A stretch of 64,000 bases of DNA from Lewinellaceae bacterium (GTDB lineage Bacteria > Bacteroidota > Bacteroidia > Chitinophagales > Saprospiraceae): contig JADJSY010000008.1 of assembly GCA_016711435.1 (NCBI GenBank), positions 62,001 through 126,000 on the forward strand, written 5' to 3'. The notes under the pieces were generated by a model. That model was not told where the DNA came from. It did no database searches and was given only the letters and a program-made list of their open reading frames with translations. Position 1 is the first letter of the stretch. Each line of letters begins with the position of its first letter. Of this stretch, positions 42,684 through 51,600 are shown one piece after another. Made by a program: the position numbers and the translations under genes.

Positions 42684-43364
42684 TCACGCCAGTTTCTCCA
42701 CATCCCGGATCAAAATACTGTTCCGGTTGAAATAGATGAGGTTGGATTTGCGCAGGTCATTGAGTACCGAAGTGACGGTTTGCCGGCTGGTACCGGTCAG
42801 GTTGGCAATATCCTGTTGTGTCAGGTGGTGTTTCACAAGCGTTTCATAGCCTACGCGCCGACCTTCCTTGCCGGCCGTTTCCACCAGAAACTCGATGATG
42901 CGTTCGCGGGCGTCTTTGAGGACCAATTTGGCGAGGCGATCTTCCACGCGTTGCAGGCGTTGCGTCAGGTGGTGCATACAGGCAAAAATAAGCCGTTGGT
43001 TTTGCTGCATCAGTTGCTGAAAATCAACCACGCGGATCGCCAGGTATTCCACATCGTCGTGTAACGCCTGGGCATAATCGCTCCTTTTGGTTTCGCCGGT
43101 GAGGGCCAGATCGCCGAAAAAAGTTTCCGGTTGTAAAATCTCTTTGATGACTTCACGTCCTTCCGCCGAAAAAGTGCCTGTTTTTACCCTGCCTTTCAGC
43201 AAAATATAAACGTAGTCGGCGACTTCATCCGGCATAAAAATGAACTGGAACTTGGCAACCCGCCGGAAAGTGGCGATTGTTGCAATTTGTTCCAGTTCAT
43301 CTACTGCCAGTGATGCCAGAATCGGAAGTTTCCCGAGGACGTTAATTTTGTTGCTCGTTTCCAT
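42684..43364 (-). CDS. Crp/Fnr-family transcriptional regulator
   Basis: 226 residues. An N-terminal cyclic-nucleotide-binding-type barrel ('KLPILASLAVDELEQIATIA', 'FIFMPDEVADYVYILLKGRV', 'EGREVIKEILQPETFFGDLA') leads through a dimer helix to a winged helix ('HHLTQQDIANLTGTSRQTVT', then 'SVLNDLRKSNLIYF'). The RxS of cAMP-binding Crp is not evident ('LTGETKRSDYAQAL'), and there are no Fnr-type N-terminal cysteines, so the ligand is unknown. A TACTTTTG promoter box and repeated ACATTATTT sit upstream on this strand. Confidence 0.93.
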   Translation of the reverse strand: METSNKINVLGKLPILASLAVDELEQIATIATFRRVAKFQFIFMPDEVADYVYILLKGRVKTGTFSAEGREVIKEILQPETFFGDLALTGETKRSDYAQALHDDVEYLAIRVVDFQQLMQQNQRLIFACMHHLTQRLQRVEDRLAKLVLKDARERIIEFLVETAGKEGRRVGYETLVKHHLTQQDIANLTGTSRQTVTSVLNDLRKSNLIYFNRNSILIRDVEKLA

Positions 43365-43460
43365 GGCGGCGTAGTTTTTGATTAGTAGTTGTGTGTGTTT
43401 GAACCGGGTCAGAGTACCCTTGAATCAGATCGGTTTGAGATCGGTATTTTTCTGATGATA

Positions 43461-43468
43461 CAAAAGTA
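43461..43468 (-). promoter_or_regulatory. -7 promoter box TACTTTTG for the Crp/Fnr-like gene
   Basis: Minus-strand match to TAnnTTTG, ~97 nt before the start codon. Just upstream lie a TCCC/GGGA palindrome around six As (43481-43494) and two direct ACATTATTT copies (43473 and 43494), possible operator sites for autoregulation. Confidence 0.5.
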
Positions 43469-43669
43469 GCAGACATTATTTCCCAAAAAAGGGACATTAT
43501 TTGTAGATTGTCGGAAACTTTTTATTTCCATAAAAATAATTAAATAATTGATTTTCAATTTTTTAATGAAACTTTTTGCATGATAAAAAGTTGTACAGAA
43601 GTATCATTTTTCATAAAAACGCCCCTTCCCCAGGGCGCTAAAGGCCAATGTTGTTGATTTAGGGGTAAT

Positions 43670-43733
43670 GAAGAGGTGTCATTTGCGACGCAGGAGCAAG
43701 TGACACCTCTTCACGGCCGTTTCTGCAGAAACG
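43670..43733 (+). promoter_or_regulatory. Two perfect inverted repeats upstream of the large secreted-protein gene
   Basis: GAAGAGGTGTCA (43670-43681) pairs perfectly with TGACACCTCTTC (43701-43712), and inner TTGC/GCAA also pair. Right after it, CGTTTCTGCAGAAACG (43718-43733) is a 16-bp perfect palindrome. No T-run follows, so an operator or leader structure is more likely than a terminator. The remaining gap (43365-43660) holds A/T-rich DNA and the regulator's promoter. Confidence 0.6.
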
Positions 43734-43857
43734 TCACTTTTGCCCGATGCAAGTCTGTGTGTTGGAAAGACACTGGATGGTTAAGTCCAAACATCAGCCT
43801 TTTAACCCCAATACTCTTGCCACCATCGATGTTCGCTGTTCCCAGATTCGATTCACT

Positions 43858-46785
43858 ATGAATATTCGCCATACGTCGCCATTTGTTTATACCCTGATTT
43901 TGCTGCTGGCGGGGTTACTGCATGGGCATGATGTCAAAGGGCAGACCACCTGCGACAACCCGGTCGTTCTTTCCTCTATTCTCATTTCCAATGCCACCTG
44001 TAGCAATTCGACCGGAGCGATTATCCTGAACCTCGGCAACGGCGCTTTTCAATTCAACTGGACGCCTGCTGTTTCGGTTTCCAATGTGGCCTCCAACCTT
44101 CAGGCGGGTACCTACCGGGTAGAAATTATCCGGGCAGATAATCCAAACTGCAGACTCGATACCACCATCATTGTCAATAATTCCAATGGCCCTGTGGTAC
44201 AGGCGAGCAATATCAGCCCTGCCAACTGCCTGGCTGCCAACGGGAGGGTTGTGATGTCGCCCGCTACATTGACCTATACCTGGAGCACCGGTGAATCCGG
44301 CGCCATCAACGACGGTCTTGGCAGCGGTTGTTATTATGTGACGGCTACCAACGCCACAGGGTGTTATGCCGTACACAAAATATGCGTCCCCAATACCAAT
44401 CCGCTGGAATCCGAAGTCATCGTATTGCAGAACGCCAAATGCGGTCTCCCCACCGGCGCTGCCAATGTGCTGGTGGAAGGCGGTTCGGGTAATTATTCGT
44501 TTACGCTCGGCCCCGCTCCGCCCTTTACCGGACTGGCGGCGGGTTCTTACGTCGGTGGCATCACGGATATCGTTACGGGTTGTACAGATGAGGTATCTTT
44601 TGTAGTCGACGATATTCCTGTCAATGCAACCGTGCTCCTCCAGCCGGGCAATGTGCAATGCCCGGGAGGGAGCAACGGCTCCGTCAGCCTGGCAGTTACG
44701 CCGGGCGATAATTTTCTACTGCCATTTACTACCCTTATCAAGGATGAAAACGGCGCGACGGTATTACCCGACAATCTCTTTCCCGGAACCTATTTTGTTC
44801 AAATTACGGATGCCGACGGCTGTCAGTTGCCCCTCGATTCTTTTGAGATTACAGCACCGCCTTTATTTGTATCACAGGCACTGATTGTTCCGGTCAATTG
44901 CGACGTAGGTGGTCAAATCCTGCTTACTGTTTCCGGCGGCACAGGCCCCAAAAAAGTGGATTGGTTCGACCTGCCCGGATTGGACAATCCGAAAGACCGC
45001 CAAAACCTGGCGCCGGGCTTGTACAGCGGTATTGTGTATGACAGCCTGATGTGCTCTTTCGCCTTGTCTCCTGTCCTGGTTTCCTCCAGTTGTATTCAAA
45101 CGGACACCATTCCGCTGATTGTCACGATCAACACCCTGGATTCCTTCTGCATGGAGTTGCCTGTCGGTATTCCACCCAATGCCGCCACTTTTTCACTACC
45201 CGGAAACGGCGGAAGTATCTCCGGCAATTCGATTTTCGGTTCCTGGGTATTGAAACCCGATGGTTGCCTCATATATGCGGCAGGCAATATGGAAGGCGCC
45301 GGCGTGGATACGATTTGTATTGCGCGAAGCGTCAATCAGCCGGGACTTAATGACACGGTATGCTTAGTAATAAGCATTGTGGAGCGAAATTGCAGCGCCG
45401 TCATAGATCTTCCCGAAAGTATGACGGTACCCACCACGGATTGTCAGACGGCGGTTGCCGTCTGCATCCCGATTCCGTATAGCGAAATCAACAATTTTGA
45501 AATCCTGGATAACGGCCTGCCTTACGTTAATACCCTGCTGGGATGCGCCCTGGATACGGTGACTGCCTATACCATATCTCAAATACCGGCGGTCGGACCG
45601 TTTCAATTAACGGAATGGGAGATAAACGGACAATCCGTATCAGGTAATTTCCTAAATATCAATGCTTTAATTGTATTGATGAATCAGTTGGATCCTTTCG
45701 GCGAATGGGTGATCCGGGATAATCTGTATATCACAGGCGGCCATCCGAACAATACCTACGGTACGCTAAAAGTGCTTTCCACGCAGGGGGCGCAGGCTAC
45801 CCTGACGCCTGCCGAGCAATACATCGCCCGGGGTTCGGAACTTCAATTAAGCGTCGGCGAACACCGGCTGGTTTTTCAGGATGCCCTGACCGCTTGTGCC
45901 GATACGATACAGGTCAGCGTCAACTGTTACGAATGTTTGCCCATACACAACTATACGCCTGATATGACGGGCGCCATAAGGTGGGAGATTGCCGATTGTG
46001 ACGGTGATACGGTTTTTTGCAGCAATATCCTGAGCAACGGCTTGAGCGACTGGGTTATCACGGATAACCAGCTGCCGTTTAACAACATCAGCTTCTGTGG
46101 CAATAATGTCGGATTGAACATAGATACCGGATTGCATGTGCTGCAAATTCGCAATATACAGACGACTTGCACTTATAACTTCAGGGTAAATATCACCTGC
46201 GACAGCGTCGTTTTACCGACGGATACCACTTTCGCAGTGGCCGACGCAGCCTATACCAACCGGGGAATTACCGTGGTAATACCGCTGCTGGACAACGACG
46301 TCGTCCTCGGCGCCACAGGTGATGCCGGATCGGTAAGCGCCCTCGATTTTTTGAGCGCCCCGACAGCAGGACAGTTCGCCTACAACCCTGTTACAGGCGA
46401 ACTGACCTTTAGTCCGGAGGACTCGCAATGCGGACTGGTAACATTTAAGTACCTGCTTACCGATATACTCGGAAACCAGTCAGAAGCCCTGGTTTCCGTC
46501 ACTATTATTTGTGATAAAATATTGATTTACAATGGTATTTCTCCAAATGGTGACAGCCTCAACGATGAATGGCGCATGCCGGGTATCGATCAGTATACGA
46601 ACAATGAAGTACGGGTTTACAACCGCTGGGGGCAACTTGTTTTCGAGCGCCAGGGGTATACCAATGCAAACGGATGGGATGGCCGCTGGAATGGCCGCGA
46701 CCTGCCCGATGGCACTTACTTCTATTTGATCGACCTGAAAGACGGGTCAAAGGTGCTGAGCGGGTATTTGCAGATTCTTAGATAG
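43858..46785 (+). CDS. Large T9SS type B secreted protein with SprB-like repeats
   Basis: 975 residues from MNIRHTSPFVYTLILLLAGL (signal peptide); the frame opens earlier at 43747 but without a signal. The N-terminal half is a series of SprB-like/Ig-like Cys-containing units ('NCLAANGRVVMSPATLTYTW', 'NAKCGLPTGAANVLVEGGSG', 'NVQCPGGSNGSVSLAVTPGD', 'PVNCDVGGQILLTVSGGTGP'). A cadherin-like segment follows ('DNDVVLGATGDAGSVSALDF'), then the CHU_C sorting domain ('LIYNGISPNGDSLNDEWRMP', 'VRVYNRWGQLVFERQGY', 'LPDGTYFYLIDLKDGSKV'). It is probably a surface adhesin or gliding-type protein exported by T9SS. It is intact, unlike the next giant gene. Confidence 0.9.
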   Translation: MNIRHTSPFVYTLILLLAGLLHGHDVKGQTTCDNPVVLSSILISNATCSNSTGAIILNLGNGAFQFNWTPAVSVSNVASNLQAGTYRVEIIRADNPNCRLDTTIIVNNSNGPVVQASNISPANCLAANGRVVMSPATLTYTWSTGESGAINDGLGSGCYYVTATNATGCYAVHKICVPNTNPLESEVIVLQNAKCGLPTGAANVLVEGGSGNYSFTLGPAPPFTGLAAGSYVGGITDIVTGCTDEVSFVVDDIPVNATVLLQPGNVQCPGGSNGSVSLAVTPGDNFLLPFTTLIKDENGATVLPDNLFPGTYFVQITDADGCQLPLDSFEITAPPLFVSQALIVPVNCDVGGQILLTVSGGTGPKKVDWFDLPGLDNPKDRQNLAPGLYSGIVYDSLMCSFALSPVLVSSSCIQTDTIPLIVTINTLDSFCMELPVGIPPNAATFSLPGNGGSISGNSIFGSWVLKPDGCLIYAAGNMEGAGVDTICIARSVNQPGLNDTVCLVISIVERNCSAVIDLPESMTVPTTDCQTAVAVCIPIPYSEINNFEILDNGLPYVNTLLGCALDTVTAYTISQIPAVGPFQLTEWEINGQSVSGNFLNINALIVLMNQLDPFGEWVIRDNLYITGGHPNNTYGTLKVLSTQGAQATLTPAEQYIARGSELQLSVGEHRLVFQDALTACADTIQVSVNCYECLPIHNYTPDMTGAIRWEIADCDGDTVFCSNILSNGLSDWVITDNQLPFNNISFCGNNVGLNIDTGLHVLQIRNIQTTCTYNFRVNITCDSVVLPTDTTFAVADAAYTNRGITVVIPLLDNDVVLGATGDAGSVSALDFLSAPTAGQFAYNPVTGELTFSPEDSQCGLVTFKYLLTDILGNQSEALVSVTIICDKILIYNGISPNGDSLNDEWRMPGIDQYTNNEVRVYNRWGQLVFERQGYTNANGWDGRWNGRDLPDGTYFYLIDLKDGSKVLSGYLQILR

Positions 46786-46825
46786 AAGTGAGAAGTGAGA
46801 GGCGAGAAGTGAGAGGTGTGAGACC
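46784..46825. repeat. GAGAAGT heptamer array between convergent genes
   Basis: GTGAGAAGTGAGAGGCGAGA and a further AGTGAGAGGTG unit follow the stop codon. No inverted partner is visible; the sigma factor gene ends right after. Confidence 0.8.
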
Positions 46826-47695
46826 CTAGCCCAGGTATGAGCGCAGCACTTCCCGGTTATACGATTTCCGAAGGCGGCGAATGGCGCGCTCCTTGATCTG
46901 GCGCACCCGTTCGCGGGTGAGGCCGTAGAGCTCGGCGATTTCTTCCAGGGTGAGCGGCTTATAACCGTTCAGGCCGTAGTAGGAAGCAATGACTTCCACT
47001 TCACGCGGCGACAAAATGCTCATGCCTTGTGCGACTTCATCTTTGAGCGATTCGGCCATCAGGTCGAAATCGGGATCATCGGCATTTTCGGGTATCATCA
47101 CATCGAGCATGGTCGAGTCGCCGTCTTCACTGCTGGAAAGGGGCGCATCGAGCGATACGTGGCGGATGGTACTGCGCAGCATCGTTTGCACTTCGCGCGG
47201 GGTCATTTCGAGCAATTCGGCCAGTTCTTCGTCGGAGGGTTCGCGTTCAAACTGTTGTATAAAATGGATATAGGCCTCGTTGACCTTGTTGTAGGAGCCG
47301 ACTTTATTGAGGGGCATCCGCACGATCCGGCTGTTTTCGACAATAGCCTGCAGGATGCTCTGGCGAATCCACCAGACAGCGTAGGAAATAAATTTGAAGC
47401 CCTTCGTTTCGTCGAAGCGGCGGGCGGCCTTGATAAGACCGACATTGCCTTCATTGATCAGGTCGGAGAGGCTAAGTCCCTGATTCTGATACTGTTTGGC
47501 CACGGACACGACAAAGCGCAGGTTGCCCCTGGTCATATCATCCAGGGCATCCTGATCGCCTTCACGGATGCGTTGGGCCAGGCGGACTTCCTCCTCGGGG
47601 GTGAGCATCGGTATTTTACCAATGTCATTGAGGTATTTGTCCAGCGCTAAACTTTCACGCGTGGTTATTTTGTGGGCAATTTTTAACTGACGCAT
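46826..47695 (-). CDS. rpoD: Primary RNA polymerase sigma factor (sigma-70, Bacteroidota type)
   Basis: 289 residues from MRQLKIAHKITTRESLALDK, the standard start of the short Bacteroidota RpoD, which lacks region 1.1. Seen in order: region 1.2 'YLNDIGKIPMLTPEEEVRLA', region 2 'GNLRFVVSVAKQYQNQGLSL', 'DLINEGNVGLIKAARRFDET', 'KGFKFISYAVWWIRQSILQA', region 3 'REPSDEELAELLEMTPREVQ', and region 4 'LTLEEIAELYGLTRERVRQI'. It directs transcription from TAnnTTTG-type promoters, which are seen in this window. The frame extends upstream to 47776, but that part ('KPFCLLPFAFCPLLYPQ') is the translated GCAAAGG repeat array. Confidence 0.96.
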   Translation of the reverse strand: MRQLKIAHKITTRESLALDKYLNDIGKIPMLTPEEEVRLAQRIREGDQDALDDMTRGNLRFVVSVAKQYQNQGLSLSDLINEGNVGLIKAARRFDETKGFKFISYAVWWIRQSILQAIVENSRIVRMPLNKVGSYNKVNEAYIHFIQQFEREPSDEELAELLEMTPREVQTMLRSTIRHVSLDAPLSSSEDGDSTMLDVMIPENADDPDFDLMAESLKDEVAQGMSILSPREVEVIASYYGLNGYKPLTLEEIAELYGLTRERVRQIKERAIRRLRKSYNREVLRSYLG

Positions 47696-47702
47696 AGTGC
47701 AT

Positions 47703-47748
47703 TGAGGGTATAACAAAGGGCAAAAAGCAAAGGGCAAAAGGCAAAAAG
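47703..47748. repeat. GCAAAGG/AAAAGGC heptamer array upstream of rpoD
   Basis: AAAGGGCAAAAAGCAAAGGG then CAAAAGGCAAAAAGGC. It is the same unit as at 30.0 kb. It lies in the 5' leader of rpoD with no inverted partner nearby. Confidence 0.8.
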
Positions 47749-48673
47749 GCTTGTTTTTTGCAGGCGAAAAATACAAGTTTTACCCGGGAAAAAAACATCC
47801 ACATGTTTTAATACTGTTTTGACGCAGAAAGTTTCCGTTTGGATGTTTTTTTTTCGGTAAAATAACGGATACCCGACGCAAAATGTTTTTGAAAATGAGA
47901 TCAGTAAGGCGCATTTCAAACGAGACATCCCGGTTTTGCCTAAAACGACCACATAGAGGTCAAACTCTTATTTATTGATAATTGCTTATTGACAATTGAT
48001 GATTTTTGATGTGCGAAGATGCCACCTTACATCAAAAATCATCAATTGTCAATAAGCAATCATCAATAAAAAATGTGCCGACGCGTGCTAAGAGTCACTA
48101 GAAAAATCCGGATGACTCATGTTTAAAATGCACCCGGTCAGTACTACCGCCTGCCCTAAAACTTTCTAAACCGGCTATAAACGCCGAAAGGTCGCAAAGT
48201 ATACCTCGCGCCGACAGGTTTTGGGCATGGGCAAAGCCGAGGATACGTTTACTAAACTTAAAAAGTTTAGTAAACGTCGCCAAACCACGCCGTCCGAACG
48301 ATTGACGCCGAAAGGTCGCAAAGTTGCCGCCTGCCGGCAGGTTAATTGTCGATTATTTTTTGGCAGAAAGCCGACATTGGGTAGGCGGTTTCGCCGGGTA
48401 TGTTTACATTTGCTGGAATTTTATTTTTAATCCGACTTTAATATAATCTCATGACTGCTTTGGCGGCGCCGCACTTCGGCATGCTTACCATATCGACCTG
48501 CATGGATCAGGGGCATTGTCAAGCCCTTTTCCAGTACCGGTTTCGGGTCTTTTTCCAAAGAAGTCATACGTATTTTTGAAGCAATTGTTCCACATTGGGA
48601 CAATGCTATTTGTATTGGAATTCCGATTTTTTTTGTGCTATATTCTTTATAATCAATCTTTTAATAATTTCTC
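47749..48673. other. Gene-free gap with palindromes and repeated motifs
   Basis: 47971-48070 is a hairpin with ~40-bp nearly perfect arms built of ATTGATA/ATTGACA heptamers. ACGCCGAAAGGTCGCAAAGT occurs near 48182 and, with a one-base different lead, near 48305, each followed by a different GC-rich segment. 48245-48277 is a perfect 15-bp-arm palindrome with core TACTAAACTT. TACATTTG at 48405-48412 fits a -7 box on the plus strand. Short open frames here are translations of the palindromes, and no gene is supported. Confidence 0.7.
48245..48277. repeat. ACGTTTACTAAACTT palindrome (left copy)
   Basis: Perfect 15-bp arms (48245-48259 and 48263-48277) around AAA. The right half, AAGTTTAGTAAACGT, recurs at 58888-58902, so the two copies bracket the giant gene. 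Confidence 0.85.
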
Positions 48674-51600
48674 ATGAAAAGAAATGTACTCCTTTTTTCG
48701 GCCTTGTTCATCTGTTTTTCAGCCTACAGCCAAACAGCGCAACCGTTGCCATTTTCCCAAAACTGGACAAATACAGGTTTAATTACCGTGAATGACGACT
48801 GGTCAGGCGTGCCTGGAATTCAGGGTCGGCGGGGCGATGGATTGACCGGAGGACTGGTACCGATCCACAAACATTACTTGCTGCGGATGATCCTGGAGTA
48901 GTTGATGTGAATGTAAATCGAACTGACCCAGGAGTATTTGCAACAGGCGGTGCGACTGAATTTGAAATAACAGACCCGGTAGTGGGTTTGGCAGGTTCCG
49001 GCACAGCGGATGCGCCGTATCTGCTCATTGCCATTAACACTTTATGCTGGCAGAGCATTGTTGTGCAGTACAACGTCCGGGATTTGGACAATTCAGCAGA
49101 TGATGCCATTCAGTCGCTCGCTCTTCAATACAGGGTGGGGAATTCAGGTGCATTTATGAATGTTCCTGCTGCGTTTATTTCCGATGCTACCACAGCCAAT
49201 GCGGCAACGCTGGTTACTCCGGTGAATGTAATCCTTCCTCCTGCCTGCAATAACGCTCCGGTTGTACAACTGCGTATTATGACCACGAACGCAGCAGGAA
49301 ACGATGAATATATCGGTATCGACGATATTTCAATTACAGGTACGCCGCTGGTTTCCGCCGTCATCAACGGCGCCGGCAATTTCTGCTTCTCCGGCAATAC
49401 AGCCACGGCTGCTACCCCGCTGTCGGTAACCATTACCGGCGGTACCGGTCCTTACACTATCGATTATACCGACGGATTGATGACCAACTACCCTGCGATT
49501 AGTAATTATACTAACGGTGCGGCTATTTCGCATAATATTACATTTACCACAACATATACCCTCGTTTCCGTGACGGATGCAAGTGGTTGTCCTGTTGCCC
49601 TATCAGGTTCGGCTGACTTTTTCGTGTCAGAAAGCCTGCCCTCTGTCGGGATGTCTACCCAATCCGATCCCTCCCTTCCCTGCTTCGGAATGAACGGTTC
49701 CATCCAGATTACCTCTACTATGGGTGGAATGGGCCCTTTTACGGCTACGTCGTATGCCTGGAGTACTACAAATGGTGATGGGATCGTACCGGCCAATGGC
49801 GCCACTCAATCGACGCTGAGCGCAGGCACCTATACGTTGGTGATTACGGATGCCAATGGATGCCAGAGTGTTCCGACCAATTTTACGCTCAACGAGCCTC
49901 CGGGGTGTTGCCCTCAAATTGAAGCCGTTATGGTGGATGCCTGCGGTACGGAACAGTTAAATGAATTTATCATTATCGGATCGGGTGCAGGCTTTAACAC
50001 TTCCGATATTCAGTTGGATTATAATGCAGGCGCTAATGTCATTGGACCGGAGAACAACGATATTAACATCGACAACGGCAACTTCCCCGGCGACCCTACG
50101 CTTTGCGGCCTGATAGCCGGAAACACGGCCGCTTTCACCGGATGCAGCAATCTCATCGCCGTTGGGCCGGGTTTTGACATTCCGGCGAATTCCTGCTCGT
50201 TTTACAAACCAGCGCGGGGTCGACGAACAATCTCTACGATTTTAGTTCCTTGTGCGGCGCCGGTCAGTGCGTATATGTGATTGCCAGTAGCTGTACAAGA
50301 AGCACCGGCGCTTTTGCAAATGCCGGTGCGGGCATGCCTACCACCAATTTTTACATCGATGGTGATTGCGCACAGACGATAACCTATAATCAGGCTTCCC
50401 TCGGCGCCGGTAATGGCTCTTATTACCTGCCCCTGACAGACATGTACGGGAATGCCGGTTGCGTTTCGCCACCAGTGAGCACGGTCGCCGCTGATTGCAA
50501 TACCTGCGACCTTGTAACTGCCGGTTTGACGAACATACAATGCAACAACAACGGAACGCCGAACAATCCTGCCGACGATTACATTACTTTTTCCCTGCTG
50601 CCTGACGGTGTTAACCTGGGCACTACTTACCAGCCTGACCGTGAGCAGCGGTACGGTAACCCCTCATCAACGGCAACCCCGCAACGAACCTGGTATATGA
50701 CGTGATGCCGACGCAATTCCGGCTACAGACAGGTTCTGCCGGCGCAGGAAACGTGACGGTCACGATTTCGGACGACGACAACGATGGCTGTACGCTCGAT
50801 GTGCCCGTCGACGACCCGGGTGTTTGTTCTTTCGCTTGCCCCACTTTGAGTGGCGGCACCTTCACAGGATTTGTTTGTGCCGGCGGCAATTTCTCTTTGA
50901 GCGTGACCCAACTGACCAATATGGCACAGGCCGCAAACAGCGAAACCGATTTCGGCCTCACTTTCGTGGCTTTTTCGGGGGCGGTAGACCCCTACACGGC
51001 GGGGGGAGGTACAGTGCTGGGTACCTTAACGTTCGCCATGCTCGGCGACGGCGGTACGACTGCTACGCTGAACGTGATGAATACGAATTTGCCCGTAGGG
51101 AACTATGTCGCGTACGCCATCCTGAGTCCCACGCCAGCTGTTATGAGTTGCCGTCCAAGTTTCCAGTATATGTTCCAGGTCGTGGCTAGTCCTACGGTCT
51201 TCAACGTAACCGGCGGCGGCAGCACTTGTGAAAACAACGGTCCCGGCTTCCCAATCGGCCTGTCCCCGGCTCCCAAGCGGATTTTCCTATGCTTTGATCC
51301 TCAACGGGATGGCTTCCGCCGGTCATTACGCTTATCGGGTACCGGGATGGCGCTGGACTTCGGCGACTTCAGCACGGCAGGCACATACACGGTTGTCGCG
51401 ACAGATAATACAGGCGCCAACCGCACCGCTAATATGAGCGGCAACGCCATCATCAGCGCCCAGCCGGAATCGCCGGTACCGACGGTGACAACGCCGGTGC
51501 TGTATTGCCAGGGCGACATGGCAGTTCCATTGACTGCCGGTGGCGTCAACCTGCTGTGGTATGAGCAGGCTATCAGGCGGGCGATCTTCCGTAGCGCCGA

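Noticed and set aside
47696..47776. N-terminal extension of the primary sigma factor
   Set aside because: The extra residues are translated GCAAAGG repeats; Bacteroidota RpoD begins at MRQLKI.
48098..48430. Two short overlapping ORFs on opposite strands upstream of the giant gene
   Set aside because: Both encode similar 'FTKLxKFSKR' strings because they read the same palindrome from either side; no start signal or family.
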